A stretch of DNA of 50,208 nt from Acidobacteriota bacterium (GCA_003225005.1 QIAN01000157.1:1-50208), one strand, 5' to 3'; shown: positions 27,384 to 36,631, numbered from the stretch's first letter. The notes: generated by a model from the sequence alone, not told the origin. A program made the numbers and translations.

Positions 27384-27690
27384 TTAGTGCTTGACGATTT
27401 CCACGCCTTCTTTGATTGACAGGATCTGGATAGCCGGATCGTTTTCTAACTTCTGCACCAATCCGCTGGGCCAGAGGATTTCCAACGTGTCAATTTTCGT
27501 TGCTTACCCGAGGCCGAAATGCAGACGGAAGTCCCCCTGCGAAATGTAGCCGCCACCGCTGCGGAACCTCTTGCAACTGTTGATGGCCGCTCGCCCACGC
27601 CGTCACTCGGGCGCCGATCGCGTCGCGATTGGATTTCGTCACAACGAGCATGACCAGGATCCAATTACCGTGTTTGAAACTTGCCTGACA
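27384..27690 (-). pseudogene. ASPIC/UnbV (CRTAC1-like) domain relic
   Basis: Read leftward, the first frame gives FKHGNWILVMLVVTKSNRDA and GARVTAWASGHQQLQEV, then a one-base shift near 27570 leads to FRSGGGYISQGDFRLHFGLG, an in-frame TAA, and TLEILWPSGLVQKLENDPA to the end at 27384. This is the whole ASPIC/UnbV module (SNRDAIGARV, GGSY-SQ, LHFGLG, WPSG), normally the C-terminus of large secreted FG-GAP repeat proteins. The upstream propeller part is absent. One shift and one stop make it a pseudogene. Confidence 0.85.
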
Positions 27691-27787
27691 CTCGGGATAT
27701 TCGGGACATTCGGGAGAATTCCATGTCCGAGAAAATGCTTGACAACTACGTTCTATTTGGTGTAAACGAGCGCTACTTGAGGAGAGC

Positions 27788-27803
27788 AGCTAAACGTTTA
27801 GCT
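27788..27803. promoter_or_regulatory. 16-bp palindrome resembling a LacI-family operator
   Basis: AGCTAAACGTTTAGCT is a perfect palindrome centred on AAACGTTT. LacI/PurR/RbsR-type regulators bind operators with a central CG flanked by this A/T pattern, so it is a good candidate site. It lies 152 bases before the receptor stub and about 510 before the intact receptor, fitting sugar-responsive control of outer-membrane uptake. No LacI-type regulator is encoded in the window. Only one copy was seen. Confidence 0.55.
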
Positions 27804-27954
27804 AGTTGAGCGAGTTCTGGTCCACGATTCTTTATCAGGCCATCGTTACTTGCGGCCAGAACTTAAGGTCGGAAGGGCTGTGATATCAGCCTTCATTCAT
27901 CGAACTAAGCGATGACCAAGAACAGCGAATCTCAAGGAAAGGGAGGGCAAACCG

Positions 27955-28311
27955 ATGCCGCGCGCGCCCCTTGACAGCATGCGAAGAGTTGTTGCAAGTG
28001 GGCTGGTGCTTTTTCTTCTCGTCGATTACGCCCACGCTCAAATTGATCGCGCCTCGTTAACCGGAACAGTTACTGACGCCTCGGGAGCTGTGATCCCAGA
28101 GGTCAAGATTGACGCTGTGGCCGTGGACACACCGCTCCATTACGAAACCTTGACAAACAAGCAGGGGACATACCGACTCACTGCTCTGCCGGTTGGAAAT
28201 ATGGAGATCGACATCACTAATCTGAGATCCTCGATAACCATCCCTGCTTTTCGTTCGGAGCCCGTACTGATGCCGTTTCATGGATTGCCGTCGCTTCTCT
28301 CAAGGAGCTGA
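27955..28311 (+). CDS. Truncated TonB-receptor N-terminal stub (carboxypeptidase-regulatory domain)
   Basis: 118 residues after a strong AAGGAAAGGGAGGG ribosome region. The signal (GLVLFLLVDYAHAQ) and then IDRASLTGTVTDASGAVIPE, NKQGTYRLTALPVGN follow the CarboxypepD_reg-like domain that opens Oar-type receptors. After residue 85 the family pattern is lost and the frame ends, two bases before the ATG of the intact receptor. It is either a degraded duplicate of that receptor's 5' end or a small exported beta-sandwich acting with it. The close spacing would couple translation. Confidence 0.65.
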   Translation: MPRAPLDSMRRVVASGLVLFLLVDYAHAQIDRASLTGTVTDASGAVIPEVKIDAVAVDTPLHYETLTNKQGTYRLTALPVGNMEIDITNLRSSITIPAFRSEPVLMPFHGLPSLLSRS

Positions 28312-28313
28312 AA

Positions 28314-31300
28314 ATGAAGCCGAAGCAAGTATCCTGCATTCTCTCCTTTTGTTCGAAGGTCACGACAAAGCAGCTCCTAGGCGTTCTGCTGGTTGCACTC
28401 GGGACGCCGGCGCTCTTCGCGCAGGTGGATCGTGCCGTGCTTGAAGGCACGGTGACCGATCCGTCAGAAAGAGTGATTGTGGGAGCCAATGTGAAAATTC
28501 TGTCTGTGGATACCGGAATCAGTCAGGAGCAGACAACCAATGCGAAGGGTTATTACCTTTTCCCTGGCCTGGCTGTTGGCCGTTATACAGTGACAGCTAG
28601 CAGTAAGGGCTTTAAGACCAAGATCGTCGACGATGTCATACTGCAAGTCGGCCAGACACGCACATTGGGCATTGGGCTCGTGGTCGGCACGTTTAGGGAA
28701 GAAATGGAAGTCAAGGCCTCAGACGCGCCTTCAGAGCGCAGTTCAGCCGAGGCATCCACCGTCATCAATACGGACCAGATCGCGAATCTTCCTAACAATG
28801 GGCGCGACTGGGCTAGCTTCACCCTTCTCGCACCATTCGCTCAGGATGATGGTGGGGGCGATCAGCGGACGATTCGCTTTGCGGGCCGCGCGCGGGACGA
28901 CAACAACTTCCAGTTCGACGGGGTCGATGCCGGGGGCATTCAAGAACAAGCTCAAAAGTCACAAACACGCCTGCAGATCTCACAGGATGCCGTCGAGGAG
29001 TATCGCGTCAACAGCGCACTGTACGATGCAGAATACGGCACGCAAGCCGGTGGCCAGGTAGATGTGGTTACCAAATCCGGCACGAATAACTGGCACGGCA
29101 CAGCTTTCGGCTATATCAGGAATTCCATTTTCGATGCGCGGAACTTCAATGACTTCGATCTCAACGGGAACCCGGCCGTTCCGCCATTCCGCATGGGACA
29201 GTACGGAATGACTGTCGGCGGGCCGATCGTTAAGGACAAGACTTTCTTCTTCATCAGCTACGAAGGGCTTCGACAATTGCAGTCGATCACCCAGCAATTC
29301 ACGGCGCCCGCCGGTGTGTGTTGCGGCCAACTGTCGGGTCCTCCTCTCGTTACTCTTACGGTTCCGTTCCAGCAATACGTGTTGAATACGTCTCCGCAGA
29401 TGTGCACCGTCATGCAGGCATACCCATGGCGCACCTCGGTTGGCACCATCAACGGCTGTGCTCCGCGCTTTTCCTATCCGGATGGCGCTTTCCAAACTAC
29501 GTCCGACCCCAACGCGGATCTGGTCACGGCCGCAACCCCTACCACCGTCCACGAAGACACTTGGCTGGTGCGGGTTGACCATCAGTTCAGTGATAAGACC
29601 CTACTGTACGGTCGCGCCCAGCGCGACATCAGTCTGGTGGACGGGCCGAATGGCAGCAGTCTCCCGCCGGACAAGCTGCAAACCATCAACCACCCGGCAA
29701 ATTACCTGGTGGCGTTGCAGCACACAATCACGCCGAATCTCTTCAATGAAACCAAGGTCTTTGTCAATCGCTCACCCTTCCACAATCCTCAGTCCAGCGC
29801 GCTTTCGTTTGCGGTAAGCACGAGTAATTTCGTCGGGCTCAACGACAACACGGAAGACGTCGAAGTCGGCACGACGTATGGAGTGGTTGATAACTTGACT
29901 TGGGTCCACGGCCGGCACGCCCTTAAGACCGGTATGGAGATCCGCCGGGTCAGGCTGAATCAGGGACAAACCGCGGACAATACTCTCACCTTCGCCAGCG
30001 AAGATGAAATGACAACCGCCACGCTCTCTAACATTACTTACGTCGCTCCGTGGTGCTGCCACCGGCTGCGCCGCACGTTCTACATGCCCTATTTCCAGGA
30101 TGAATGGAAAGTCACTCCGACTCTCACCCTGTCGGCGGGGCTCCGCTGGGAATACTACGGGGTTGCCCATGAGGCAACGAACCGGACCACGGTCTTTGAC
30201 CTGAATCAGTTTCACGGCGTCTGTTTGGGGTCAGGCTCATTTAACACATTGCCAGTACCGGCCGGCTCAGGTCCGATCAATACCCCGCCCTGCCCCAAGA
30301 ATCCGGCTTTGTACAATCCGAATTATAAGAATCTTGATCCTCGCGTGAGCTTCGCGTGGGCGCCTTCCGCGCTGCATGGGAAGACCGTCGTGCGCGCTGG
30401 CTTTGGCATCTACCACGGGGCAGCTCAGAATGATGATCTGAATGCCGGACTGGAGAGCGACACGTTCCGCGTGAAGGTCAACCAGACGATTGCTCTAAGC
30501 CCAGCCTTTGAGCAGACCACTCCCGACCTTTCGAGTGTGATTACGCAAAAACAGGCTTCGCACCCTCGCGGCTTGCAACGGCAAGGCCGCCGGGACCTAT
30601 ATGTAGAGGAGTGGGGACTCACCGTCGATCACGAACTACCCGCTGGGCTCCTGCTCTCCGCGCAATATATCGGGACCCATGGTGTGCGACTATTCTCTCG
30701 CGGTAGCGTAAATCTCTGCACTAGTCCGGTTACTTTCAATTCCGCTGACGGCGACTGCGTCCGGCCACTTGATCAATTCTATCCCGACCCAAACAACCCC
30801 GATCCTTTTGGTTCGGTCGATATAAAAAGAGATATCGGCGCCAGCACCTACCATGGCCTCGGGGTGTCGGTTGAGCGCCACTTCACCAAAGGGGTATCCT
30901 TTCAGTCGCGCTACACCCTCTCACATTCCATCAATAACGGCTCGGTCGGCGGCGGTGAGTCCAGCGGGCCAGAAAACGTCAATTGTTTGCCTTGCGACAA
31001 AGGGCCGAGCATTTTCGATATTCGCCACAATTTCACCGCCAACGTTGTTTATGAACTCCCCCTCGGGCCTGGCAAGGCTTACCTGAACGATTCGGGAGCG
31101 CTCGGCACAGTCGTTGGCGGCTGGAGCCTGAGCAGCATCGGCCTTTGGCACACCGGACATCCGTTAACCGTTTCGATGGACCTCAGCAGCCCCATTAGCG
31201 GTGGGCCCTTCGATCAACTTCCCTTTACCTACCTCCTTCCCGACGGCAACGATCAGACCAACCAACGACCCGACGTTATTCCCGGAGTGCCGCTCACTCT

Positions 31301-31721
31301 GCCGGGCGGTGGGCACAATGGCGTGCCACTGATCAACCCCGCAGCCTTCACTGCCCCGCCGGTCGACGCAAATGGAAACTTCACCCGCTTCGGTGATGCG
31401 GGGAACGGCCTTATCCGTGCCCTGAACAGCTGGCAGGTCGATTTCGCGCTCACCAAAGAAACTAAGCTCACCGAGGGTGTTTCGATGGAGTTCGCGGTGC
31501 AGGCGTTCAATATCCTCAACCACGTTCAGCTTGGTGACCCGGGCTCGCTGACTCTGAATTACGACCCAACTGTTCCAGGGACAAACCTGGGGGTGCCGGG
31601 CAGCTTCGGGATCATCACCTCAACCGTAAACTTCAACAACAACAACGACAATAAGGCTTCTCCGAACACGGGCACCGGCTTGCCGCGGCAGCTTCAATTC
31701 ATGCTTCGCTTCAAGTTCTGA
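28314..31721 (+). CDS. TonB-dependent receptor, Oar-like, with carboxypeptidase-regulatory domain
   Basis: 1135 residues, full length for acidobacterial Oar-like receptors. A signal ends near residue 36. The carboxypeptidase-regulatory domain (VDRAVLEGTVTDPSERVIVG, TTNAKGYYLFPGLAVGRYTV) covers about 37-120. The plug follows, with TDQIANLPNNGRDWASFTLL and FQFDGVDAGG, and then a long barrel with YGRAQR, FYMPYFQDEWKVTPTLTL and RYTLSHSINN strands. It ends LQFMLRFKF, the aromatic residue needed for barrel insertion. GGAG precedes the ATG. It should import a large nutrient, possibly a glycan breakdown product, across the outer membrane with TonB energy. The LacI-type palindrome upstream hints at sugar control. 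Confidence 0.94.
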   Translation: MKPKQVSCILSFCSKVTTKQLLGVLLVALGTPALFAQVDRAVLEGTVTDPSERVIVGANVKILSVDTGISQEQTTNAKGYYLFPGLAVGRYTVTASSKGFKTKIVDDVILQVGQTRTLGIGLVVGTFREEMEVKASDAPSERSSAEASTVINTDQIANLPNNGRDWASFTLLAPFAQDDGGGDQRTIRFAGRARDDNNFQFDGVDAGGIQEQAQKSQTRLQISQDAVEEYRVNSALYDAEYGTQAGGQVDVVTKSGTNNWHGTAFGYIRNSIFDARNFNDFDLNGNPAVPPFRMGQYGMTVGGPIVKDKTFFFISYEGLRQLQSITQQFTAPAGVCCGQLSGPPLVTLTVPFQQYVLNTSPQMCTVMQAYPWRTSVGTINGCAPRFSYPDGAFQTTSDPNADLVTAATPTTVHEDTWLVRVDHQFSDKTLLYGRAQRDISLVDGPNGSSLPPDKLQTINHPANYLVALQHTITPNLFNETKVFVNRSPFHNPQSSALSFAVSTSNFVGLNDNTEDVEVGTTYGVVDNLTWVHGRHALKTGMEIRRVRLNQGQTADNTLTFASEDEMTTATLSNITYVAPWCCHRLRRTFYMPYFQDEWKVTPTLTLSAGLRWEYYGVAHEATNRTTVFDLNQFHGVCLGSGSFNTLPVPAGSGPINTPPCPKNPALYNPNYKNLDPRVSFAWAPSALHGKTVVRAGFGIYHGAAQNDDLNAGLESDTFRVKVNQTIALSPAFEQTTPDLSSVITQKQASHPRGLQRQGRRDLYVEEWGLTVDHELPAGLLLSAQYIGTHGVRLFSRGSVNLCTSPVTFNSADGDCVRPLDQFYPDPNNPDPFGSVDIKRDIGASTYHGLGVSVERHFTKGVSFQSRYTLSHSINNGSVGGGESSGPENVNCLPCDKGPSIFDIRHNFTANVVYELPLGPGKAYLNDSGALGTVVGGWSLSSIGLWHTGHPLTVSMDLSSPISGGPFDQLPFTYLLPDGNDQTNQRPDVIPGVPLTLPGGGHNGVPLINPAAFTAPPVDANGNFTRFGDAGNGLIRALNSWQVDFALTKETKLTEGVSMEFAVQAFNILNHVQLGDPGSLTLNYDPTVPGTNLGVPGSFGIITSTVNFNNNNDNKASPNTGTGLPRQLQFMLRFKF

Positions 31722-31870
31722 CTTGCGGAGGCGGTAACGGCGTGGACACAACAAGGCAGTGGTCTTCGTATTGGAGGGCTTTCAACAAACCCCATTTAGT
31801 TTGCGACCTGAAATTCCAGGATGCTTGGGAGTGATTCGACAATTGAAGCTCGTACTTAGGAGGGGATGCA

Positions 31871-32662
31871 GTGCGGGAGCCCTCGACGGGAGTAGTCTGG
31901 CAAAGGCAAAGTGAGGCGAGGAAAGTGGCGCGAGAGTTGCTCGTTGCGGCCACTGCATTCGTTGCGATCAATGTGTGGGCGAGTGACCCCTGGCAGAAAT
32001 CCTATAAGCAGTGGGACGCGACAGATGTGCGAAGGATCTTGAACGACTCGCCGTGGTCGAAAGCGGTTGAGATTGAACGTAAAGAGAAGCACGGCTTGGA
32101 AGCGCCGGAGGGTGCTCCTAAATTTGCCGGCGCTCCTGGCGCCGATGAAGAAGACGAGAAAGAAGAGAAAGATGATGATAACCGCGGAAGAGGCGAGAAA
32201 GCGAGAAAGAAGGACGAGGTGAAATTTCGGGTTCGTTGGGTATCCTCCAGAACCCTTCGTGAGGCCTCGGTCCGCGGCCAGGTATTGCAAGGAAGGATTG
32301 CCGAGGCAGATGAGGACAGAAATCTGCCTCCGGCGGCTGACGATTATGAACTAGCGCTGGTCGGAACGGACATGAGCTTATTTAGCAGTGCGGACGAGTC
32401 CACGCTGAGGGACAAAACCTATCTGATTGCGAAGAAGTCAAAGAAAAGAATACCGGCCATCCAGGTGGAGATTGTGCGCGCATCTGATGGCAAGAGAATC
32501 AACGCTATTGTCTTCCATTTTCCGAAGAAGAACCCTTCGGGGCAATCAGTCGTCTCAGCGGATGAAGAGGAGCTCAAGTTTGCTAGTCGCGCAGGAAATG
32601 TCGAAATTAAGGTCAGCTTCGATTTGCAAAAGATGGTTGACCAGCAAGGAATGGATTTGTAG
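31871..32662 (+). CDS. Secreted acidobacterial protein of unknown function, GWxTD-type region
   Basis: 263 residues from a GTG at 31871, five bases after AGGAGGGG. The N-terminus has a hydrophobic leader at about 20-37 (ARELLVAATAFVAINVWA), then DPWQKSYKQWDATDVRRILN and DSPWSKAV, a pattern common in secreted acidobacterial proteins related to GWxTD proteins. A highly charged linker of Asp, Glu, Lys and Arg spans about 90-118. The C-terminal half is a predicted beta-rich domain (DYELALVGTDM, AIQVEIVRASDG). No enzyme motif is seen. It follows the receptor by 149 bases. Confidence 0.75.
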   Translation: MREPSTGVVWQRQSEARKVARELLVAATAFVAINVWASDPWQKSYKQWDATDVRRILNDSPWSKAVEIERKEKHGLEAPEGAPKFAGAPGADEEDEKEEKDDDNRGRGEKARKKDEVKFRVRWVSSRTLREASVRGQVLQGRIAEADEDRNLPPAADDYELALVGTDMSLFSSADESTLRDKTYLIAKKSKKRIPAIQVEIVRASDGKRINAIVFHFPKKNPSGQSVVSADEEELKFASRAGNVEIKVSFDLQKMVDQQGMDL

Positions 32663-32714
32663 CCGCCGGGTCGAGGAGCCACAGCAATGGTCAAATTAGG
32701 TTGGGTCGTACCTG

Positions 32715-32947
32715 ATGATGTCCCATGAAATCGTTACCTCAATACAAGTGCGCGATGGTGATGTCGTGCTGGTGCGGGATGGCTACCACCCGGTGGTGGC
32801 TGGGCAGGGTTACAACGTCTACTTCCTGAATTGTCTGGCCGGGAGCGCTCGTCAGCTTGCGACACCGAGGATCCAGATCACGTTTGGGTGCGTTCGATGT
32901 GGAATCAAGTCGACCCGCGAGTCATAGTGCGGGGGCGCGGTGTCTGA
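32715..32947 (+). pseudogene. iolB: iolB (5-deoxy-glucuronate isomerase) C-terminal relic
   Basis: The first frame reads IVTSIQVRDGDVVLVRDGYH then PVVAGQGYNVYFLNCLAGSA, matching the metal-cupin end of 5-deoxy-glucuronate isomerase (RDGDVVLVPxGYHPVxxxxGYDxYYLNVMAG). A shift near 32865 leads to TEDPDHVWVRSMWNQVDP, its continuation, in another frame. About 70 of 260 residues remain and the N-terminal part is absent. It suggests that a myo-inositol catabolism gene was once here. The following sugar transporter is intact. Confidence 0.8.
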
Positions 32948-32966
32948 TTGTGATTGGTGAGATCAC

Positions 32967-33092
32967 GTGAACGACGAGAACCTGAGGACACGACCTGACA
33001 GTTTAGTCAGCACAATCATCGGCGACGTCCATTTCTGGATCCCGCTGGTTGTGCTCTTAGCGGGTCTGCTCCTTCTCCATGAGCTCCACTGA
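32967..33092 (+). CDS. Possible 41-residue single-pass membrane microprotein
   Basis: A GTG at 32967 opens a 41-codon frame whose second half is one hydrophobic helix (FWIPLVVLLAGLLLLHEL), with a polar N-terminus and a possible GGTGAG ribosome site. It lies 18 bases before the transporter gene on the same strand and could be co-translated with it. Its short length makes coding uncertain. It is listed because the helix pattern is strong and the spacing operon-like. Confidence 0.45.
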   Translation: MNDENLRTRPDSLVSTIIGDVHFWIPLVVLLAGLLLLHELH

Positions 33093-33110
33093 AGTAGGAA
33101 AAGAGGACGC

Positions 33111-34409
33111 TTGGAATCTGCCCTCACTTCTGCCGCTCAAAGTCCGATGCAGGCAAGCCGTCTGCGAAGTTTGCAGGCCCTGGGAGTGTTCTGCGGGTTC
33201 GCTGCCGGTGCGTGGCTGGGCGGAGCCGAAGCGCCGATAAAGATGGTAAACACCGGTATGTCCCCAATCACGGTTTCACTCATCATGGTGGCCGGAGTTT
33301 TCCTGGCTCGCTGGAGCATCCCGGCGTTTATCCGTGGGACTTCCTACGTTCGCAATGACGTGCGTCAGGCGCCTCATCTGATTATTTGGGCAGTACTCGC
33401 GGGATGCATGTGGGCAGTGGCCAACACCATGACCATCTATGCCATCCGCGCTGTTGGTTTGAGCATCGCCTTTCCTTTGTGGAATACGAATAGCCTACTT
33501 GGAATCTTCTGGGGCTTCCTCTTGTTCAACGAACTCCACCAGGCAGGATGGAAGCGCTGGCTGGGAGTGCTGGGCGGAGCGGCAGCTATGTGCGGCGGCG
33601 CAACATTGCTGGCTTTTGCATCCTCCACTCAAGCTTCCCCGGGCAAAGCCGCTCTCGGCGTAATAGCGGCTCTAGGCGCAGGGATCTTGTGGGGAACCAT
33701 GTATATCCCCTACCGAAAAGCTTATCTAACGGGCATGAATCCCCTCTATTTCATCACATTCTTTACCCTAGGCGAGTTAGCCACAATGACCGTTCTGTCC
33801 CTGAGCTATAGGGGGGCAGTCCCTCTGTGGCATGAAATCGTCGGCGCACGGACCGTGCTGTTTTGGCTGATGCTGGGGGGCTTCGTTTGGGTGATCGGAG
33901 ACTTATTTCAGCAATACGCGGCGAAATACGTGGGGATCAGCCGGGGGGTTCCGCTTTCCAACACCAATCAGCTGTGGGGACTGCTGTGGGGCATCCTGGT
34001 TTTTCATGAGCTGCAAGGGGGGAGCCAGCGAGTCTACGCGGAAGTGATCGGGGGATCGATTTTGATGGCACTTGGTGCCGTTGCAATTGCGTTGTCCTCG
34101 GCGACCAGCCGAGAGCACTCGCGTTGGCAAGATGCAGCAGAACGAGAGGGCAAACGGTATGGCATTGCAGACGGCTATGTTCGAGCCAGTATGGAAGGCA
34201 GGGAGTTCGAGGGAGGGCTGAGCCGCCGATCCTTTGTAGACTGGCTGCTCGTCGGCGGTGTCACAGCTATCTTTGTTGCGGTTGCGGCTATGGCGCGGCT
34301 CCCGCGCTTCGACCTCAATCTGACATGGGCAGCCGCAGTTTCGGCGGCCATGCTGTTCCTCCTGGGGGGCTGTGGGATTGCCCTCTGGCGGACGACTCGG
34401 TTCAGCTAA
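33111..34409 (+). CDS. GRP/RhaT-type sugar transporter (DMT superfamily)
   Basis: 432 residues with about ten hydrophobic helices plus a C-terminal extension that adds a further pair. Paired repeats typical of the drug/metabolite superfamily are seen: GLSIAFPLWNTNSLLGIFWG in the first half and GISRGVPLSNTNQLWGLLWG in the second, the internal duplication of glucose/ribose and rhamnose permeases. The TTG at 33111 is the longest start, and an ATG at 33147 also fits. It should take up a sugar across the inner membrane, perhaps a polyol in view of the iolB relic just upstream. A polar loop at about 345-385 (REHSRWQDAAEREGKRYG) faces the cytoplasm. Confidence 0.85.
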   Translation: MESALTSAAQSPMQASRLRSLQALGVFCGFAAGAWLGGAEAPIKMVNTGMSPITVSLIMVAGVFLARWSIPAFIRGTSYVRNDVRQAPHLIIWAVLAGCMWAVANTMTIYAIRAVGLSIAFPLWNTNSLLGIFWGFLLFNELHQAGWKRWLGVLGGAAAMCGGATLLAFASSTQASPGKAALGVIAALGAGILWGTMYIPYRKAYLTGMNPLYFITFFTLGELATMTVLSLSYRGAVPLWHEIVGARTVLFWLMLGGFVWVIGDLFQQYAAKYVGISRGVPLSNTNQLWGLLWGILVFHELQGGSQRVYAEVIGGSILMALGAVAIALSSATSREHSRWQDAAEREGKRYGIADGYVRASMEGREFEGGLSRRSFVDWLLVGGVTAIFVAVAAMARLPRFDLNLTWAAAVSAAMLFLLGGCGIALWRTTRFS

Positions 34410-34497
34410 ACAGCTACTCCTGCGAACTCGTGCAGCAAGCAAGAAAGCTTCGGTGATTGGTGTCTGTCATTAGTAGCTCAATTTCATGGAGGTTTTT

Positions 34498-35255
34498 GTG
34501 AAGAAATTTGCTGCCGCGCTACTACTGTTCGGACTGATCGTCCCCCCCGGCTTTTTCAAGTGACGAATATCGCGTTGTTAAGAAAATTCTAGTCCCCGGC
34601 ACTGGCAGTTGGGATTAACCTGACTGTGGACGAGAGGGCGGCGCGACGTTTATACGTCTCCCACGGAACGCAAGTTGAAGTTCTCGATGTAGACTCGGGC
34701 ACGATCGTAGGCCAGATCTCCGATACTCCTGGAGTGCTCGGCATCGCCATCGCTTCCGAACTGGGCCGCGGCTTCGTCAGCGACGGCCAATCCTCAACGG
34801 TTACGATTTTCGATCTGAAGACTCTCAAACACAGCATCGAGGTGCCTCGGCCAGAAGCCAGACGCGATTATTTTTGATTCCGCCACCTCCAGAGTTTTCG
34901 CCTTCAACGGCGACAACAACAGCGCCACCGCGATCGATGCCGCTACCGGAAAAGTTGTGGGCACGGTCGACCTCAGCGGTGGGCCTGAGTTCGCCGCCGC
35001 GGACGGTAAGGGCTCCGTTTTCGACAACCTGGAAGATGAGAGTCTGGTTCTTAAGATCGATGCGCCCAGGCTCACGGTTGAGCAGCGATGGAAACAGCGC
35101 CTTGCGAATCGCCGAGCAGCATGGCCATGGATGCGCGCCAACCCCGTCTGTTCCTTGGGTGCCGCAGCAAAGTGATGGCTGTGATGAATGCCGACACCGG
35201 CCAGGTCATCCCAACCCCGGTTCCGGCGAGTGTCCGGATTTTCCCGGCCCAATAG
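34498..35255 (+). pseudogene. YncE-like beta-propeller gene with at least four frameshifts
   Basis: GTG at 34498 follows GGAGG. The signal frame (KKFAAALLLFGLIVPP) breaks in a run of seven C near 34542-34548. With one C fewer it would continue AFSSDEYRVVKKILVPGTGS. Further shifts occur near 34617, 34850 and 35090. In order the frames give RLYVSHGTQVEVLDVDSGTI, TSRVFAFNGDNNSATAIDAA, VVGTVDLSGGPEFAAADGKG and SSMAMDARQPRLFLGCRSKV, which are successive blades of a YVTN/YncE beta-propeller. The last blade is missing. The gene is inactive unless several base errors are present. Confidence 0.85.
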
Positions 35256-35506
35256 CCATCTCCCTCTCTCGTTCGACGGAGTAATACGCATTGAGGGGAA
35301 AATGCATTCTGCCGGTGTCTTACGGAAGCCGTAAAGCCGCTGCGCGCCGTGAAACCGATTGCAAGTTCGAACCCTGGCCACGATCTAAATGACGACGTTA
35401 CATCGTGATATTCAGCATGCCGAGCTGCCGTTTTGTTGGATAATAGGGGGCCTAGGAAGTGAGCATGTCTGGCGCTGCGGATAAGTAACGGTGAGAGTAG
35501 CCTGGT

Positions 35507-36631
35507 ATGCACTCGTCTGCTGCTGAAGTCACTACCGAATCTGGTCCTGTGCTGGGCCAGGAAGGAACACCGCCAGAACATCCGGCGGGTGGCGGTTTTC
35601 GGTCCAAGGGACGTATTCTCGTGCTTGCACTGGTCGTCGGCATCGTTCTGTTCGTGGGGCTTAGGGTCAAGACCCCATCGATTAAGAATGCCGCGCTTCC
35701 TTCAAATGTCCCGCCTGATCTGAGCCGAACTCTACGTCTCAAGGGCGCAACCGAAGCCGTGCAAACTCGCGCCGTGCTGGCGCCCCTTCTGGCAGGCCAG
35801 CAGGTCGGGACCCTCACAATTACCAAGCTGACGCTTGGCGGAAGGCACGTGAAGGGCGGGGACCTGCTGGTGGAATTCGATCGCCAAGCCCAGATTCGCG
35901 ATTCGCTCGACAAGCAAGCGGAATACGACAAATTGAATGGTCAGGTATTGGAGGAGCTGGCGAAAGAGCATGCGGCGCGCGCCAAAGACGAAACTGAAAT
36001 AAAGCAGGCCGAAGACAACCTGAGCAAAGCAGAGCTCGAGATGCAGAAGGTTGAGACCCTTTCGCGCATCGATGCCGAGAAAGCCCACGCGACTCTTGAC
36101 GAGGCCAAGACCACACTGCAACAACTTCGGGAAACCTTCGATCTGAAGCGTAGGGCAGCGCAGGCAGCCATTCGCATCCTGGAAATTCAGCGTGATCGAA
36201 CTCGCGAGACCATGTTGCACGCTAAAGCGAACGCCGAGCTGATGCAAATCCACTCGCCTATTGATGGTGTCGTCGTTCTGAACACGATCTGGAAACAGGG
36301 AAAAATGGGAGAGGTCCAAGAGGGCGATCAGGTTCGGCCAGGCGTGCCTTTCATGCAGGTGGTCGATCCCTCGATGATGCAGGTGCGGGCGCTGGTCAAT
36401 CAAGAAGATTTCCTTAGTTTGCAAATCGGCCAAGCGGCCAAAGTGCACCTCGATGCCTATCCAGACCTAGTGTTCCCGGGCAAGCTGGAGGAGATGGCTC
36501 CCATTGGCAGGAGTGGTGACTTCTCCTCCAAGCTTCGTACGTTCGCCGTAGTTTTCTCGATTACCGGCAATGATGCGAGGTTGATGCCTGATCTTTCGGC
36601 CGCGGTTGACCTAGATCTCAGAGCGCGATAA
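35507..36631 (+). CDS. HlyD-type membrane fusion protein, first of three
   Basis: 374 residues. One inner-membrane helix at about 36-52 (ILVLALVVGIVLFVGL), a split biotinyl-lipoyl domain (GGRHVKGGDLLVEFD before, HSPIDGVVVLNTIW after), a long coiled-coil hairpin at about 120-240, and a beta-barrel domain near 300 (IGQAAKVHLDAYPDLVFPGK). This is the adaptor layout of tripartite exporters and links inner-membrane transporter to TolC across the periplasm. It heads an operon with spacings of 18, 10 and -1 bases before the permease. Ribosome site GAGAGTAG. Confidence 0.9.
   Translation: MHSSAAEVTTESGPVLGQEGTPPEHPAGGGFRSKGRILVLALVVGIVLFVGLRVKTPSIKNAALPSNVPPDLSRTLRLKGATEAVQTRAVLAPLLAGQQVGTLTITKLTLGGRHVKGGDLLVEFDRQAQIRDSLDKQAEYDKLNGQVLEELAKEHAARAKDETEIKQAEDNLSKAELEMQKVETLSRIDAEKAHATLDEAKTTLQQLRETFDLKRRAAQAAIRILEIQRDRTRETMLHAKANAELMQIHSPIDGVVVLNTIWKQGKMGEVQEGDQVRPGVPFMQVVDPSMMQVRALVNQEDFLSLQIGQAAKVHLDAYPDLVFPGKLEEMAPIGRSGDFSSKLRTFAVVFSITGNDARLMPDLSAAVDLDLRAR

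Noticed and set aside
27085..27387. A 100-codon rightward frame between the phosphatase and the ASPIC/UnbV relic.
   Set aside because: No ribosome site and low-complexity composition. It ends inside the relic of the opposite strand.
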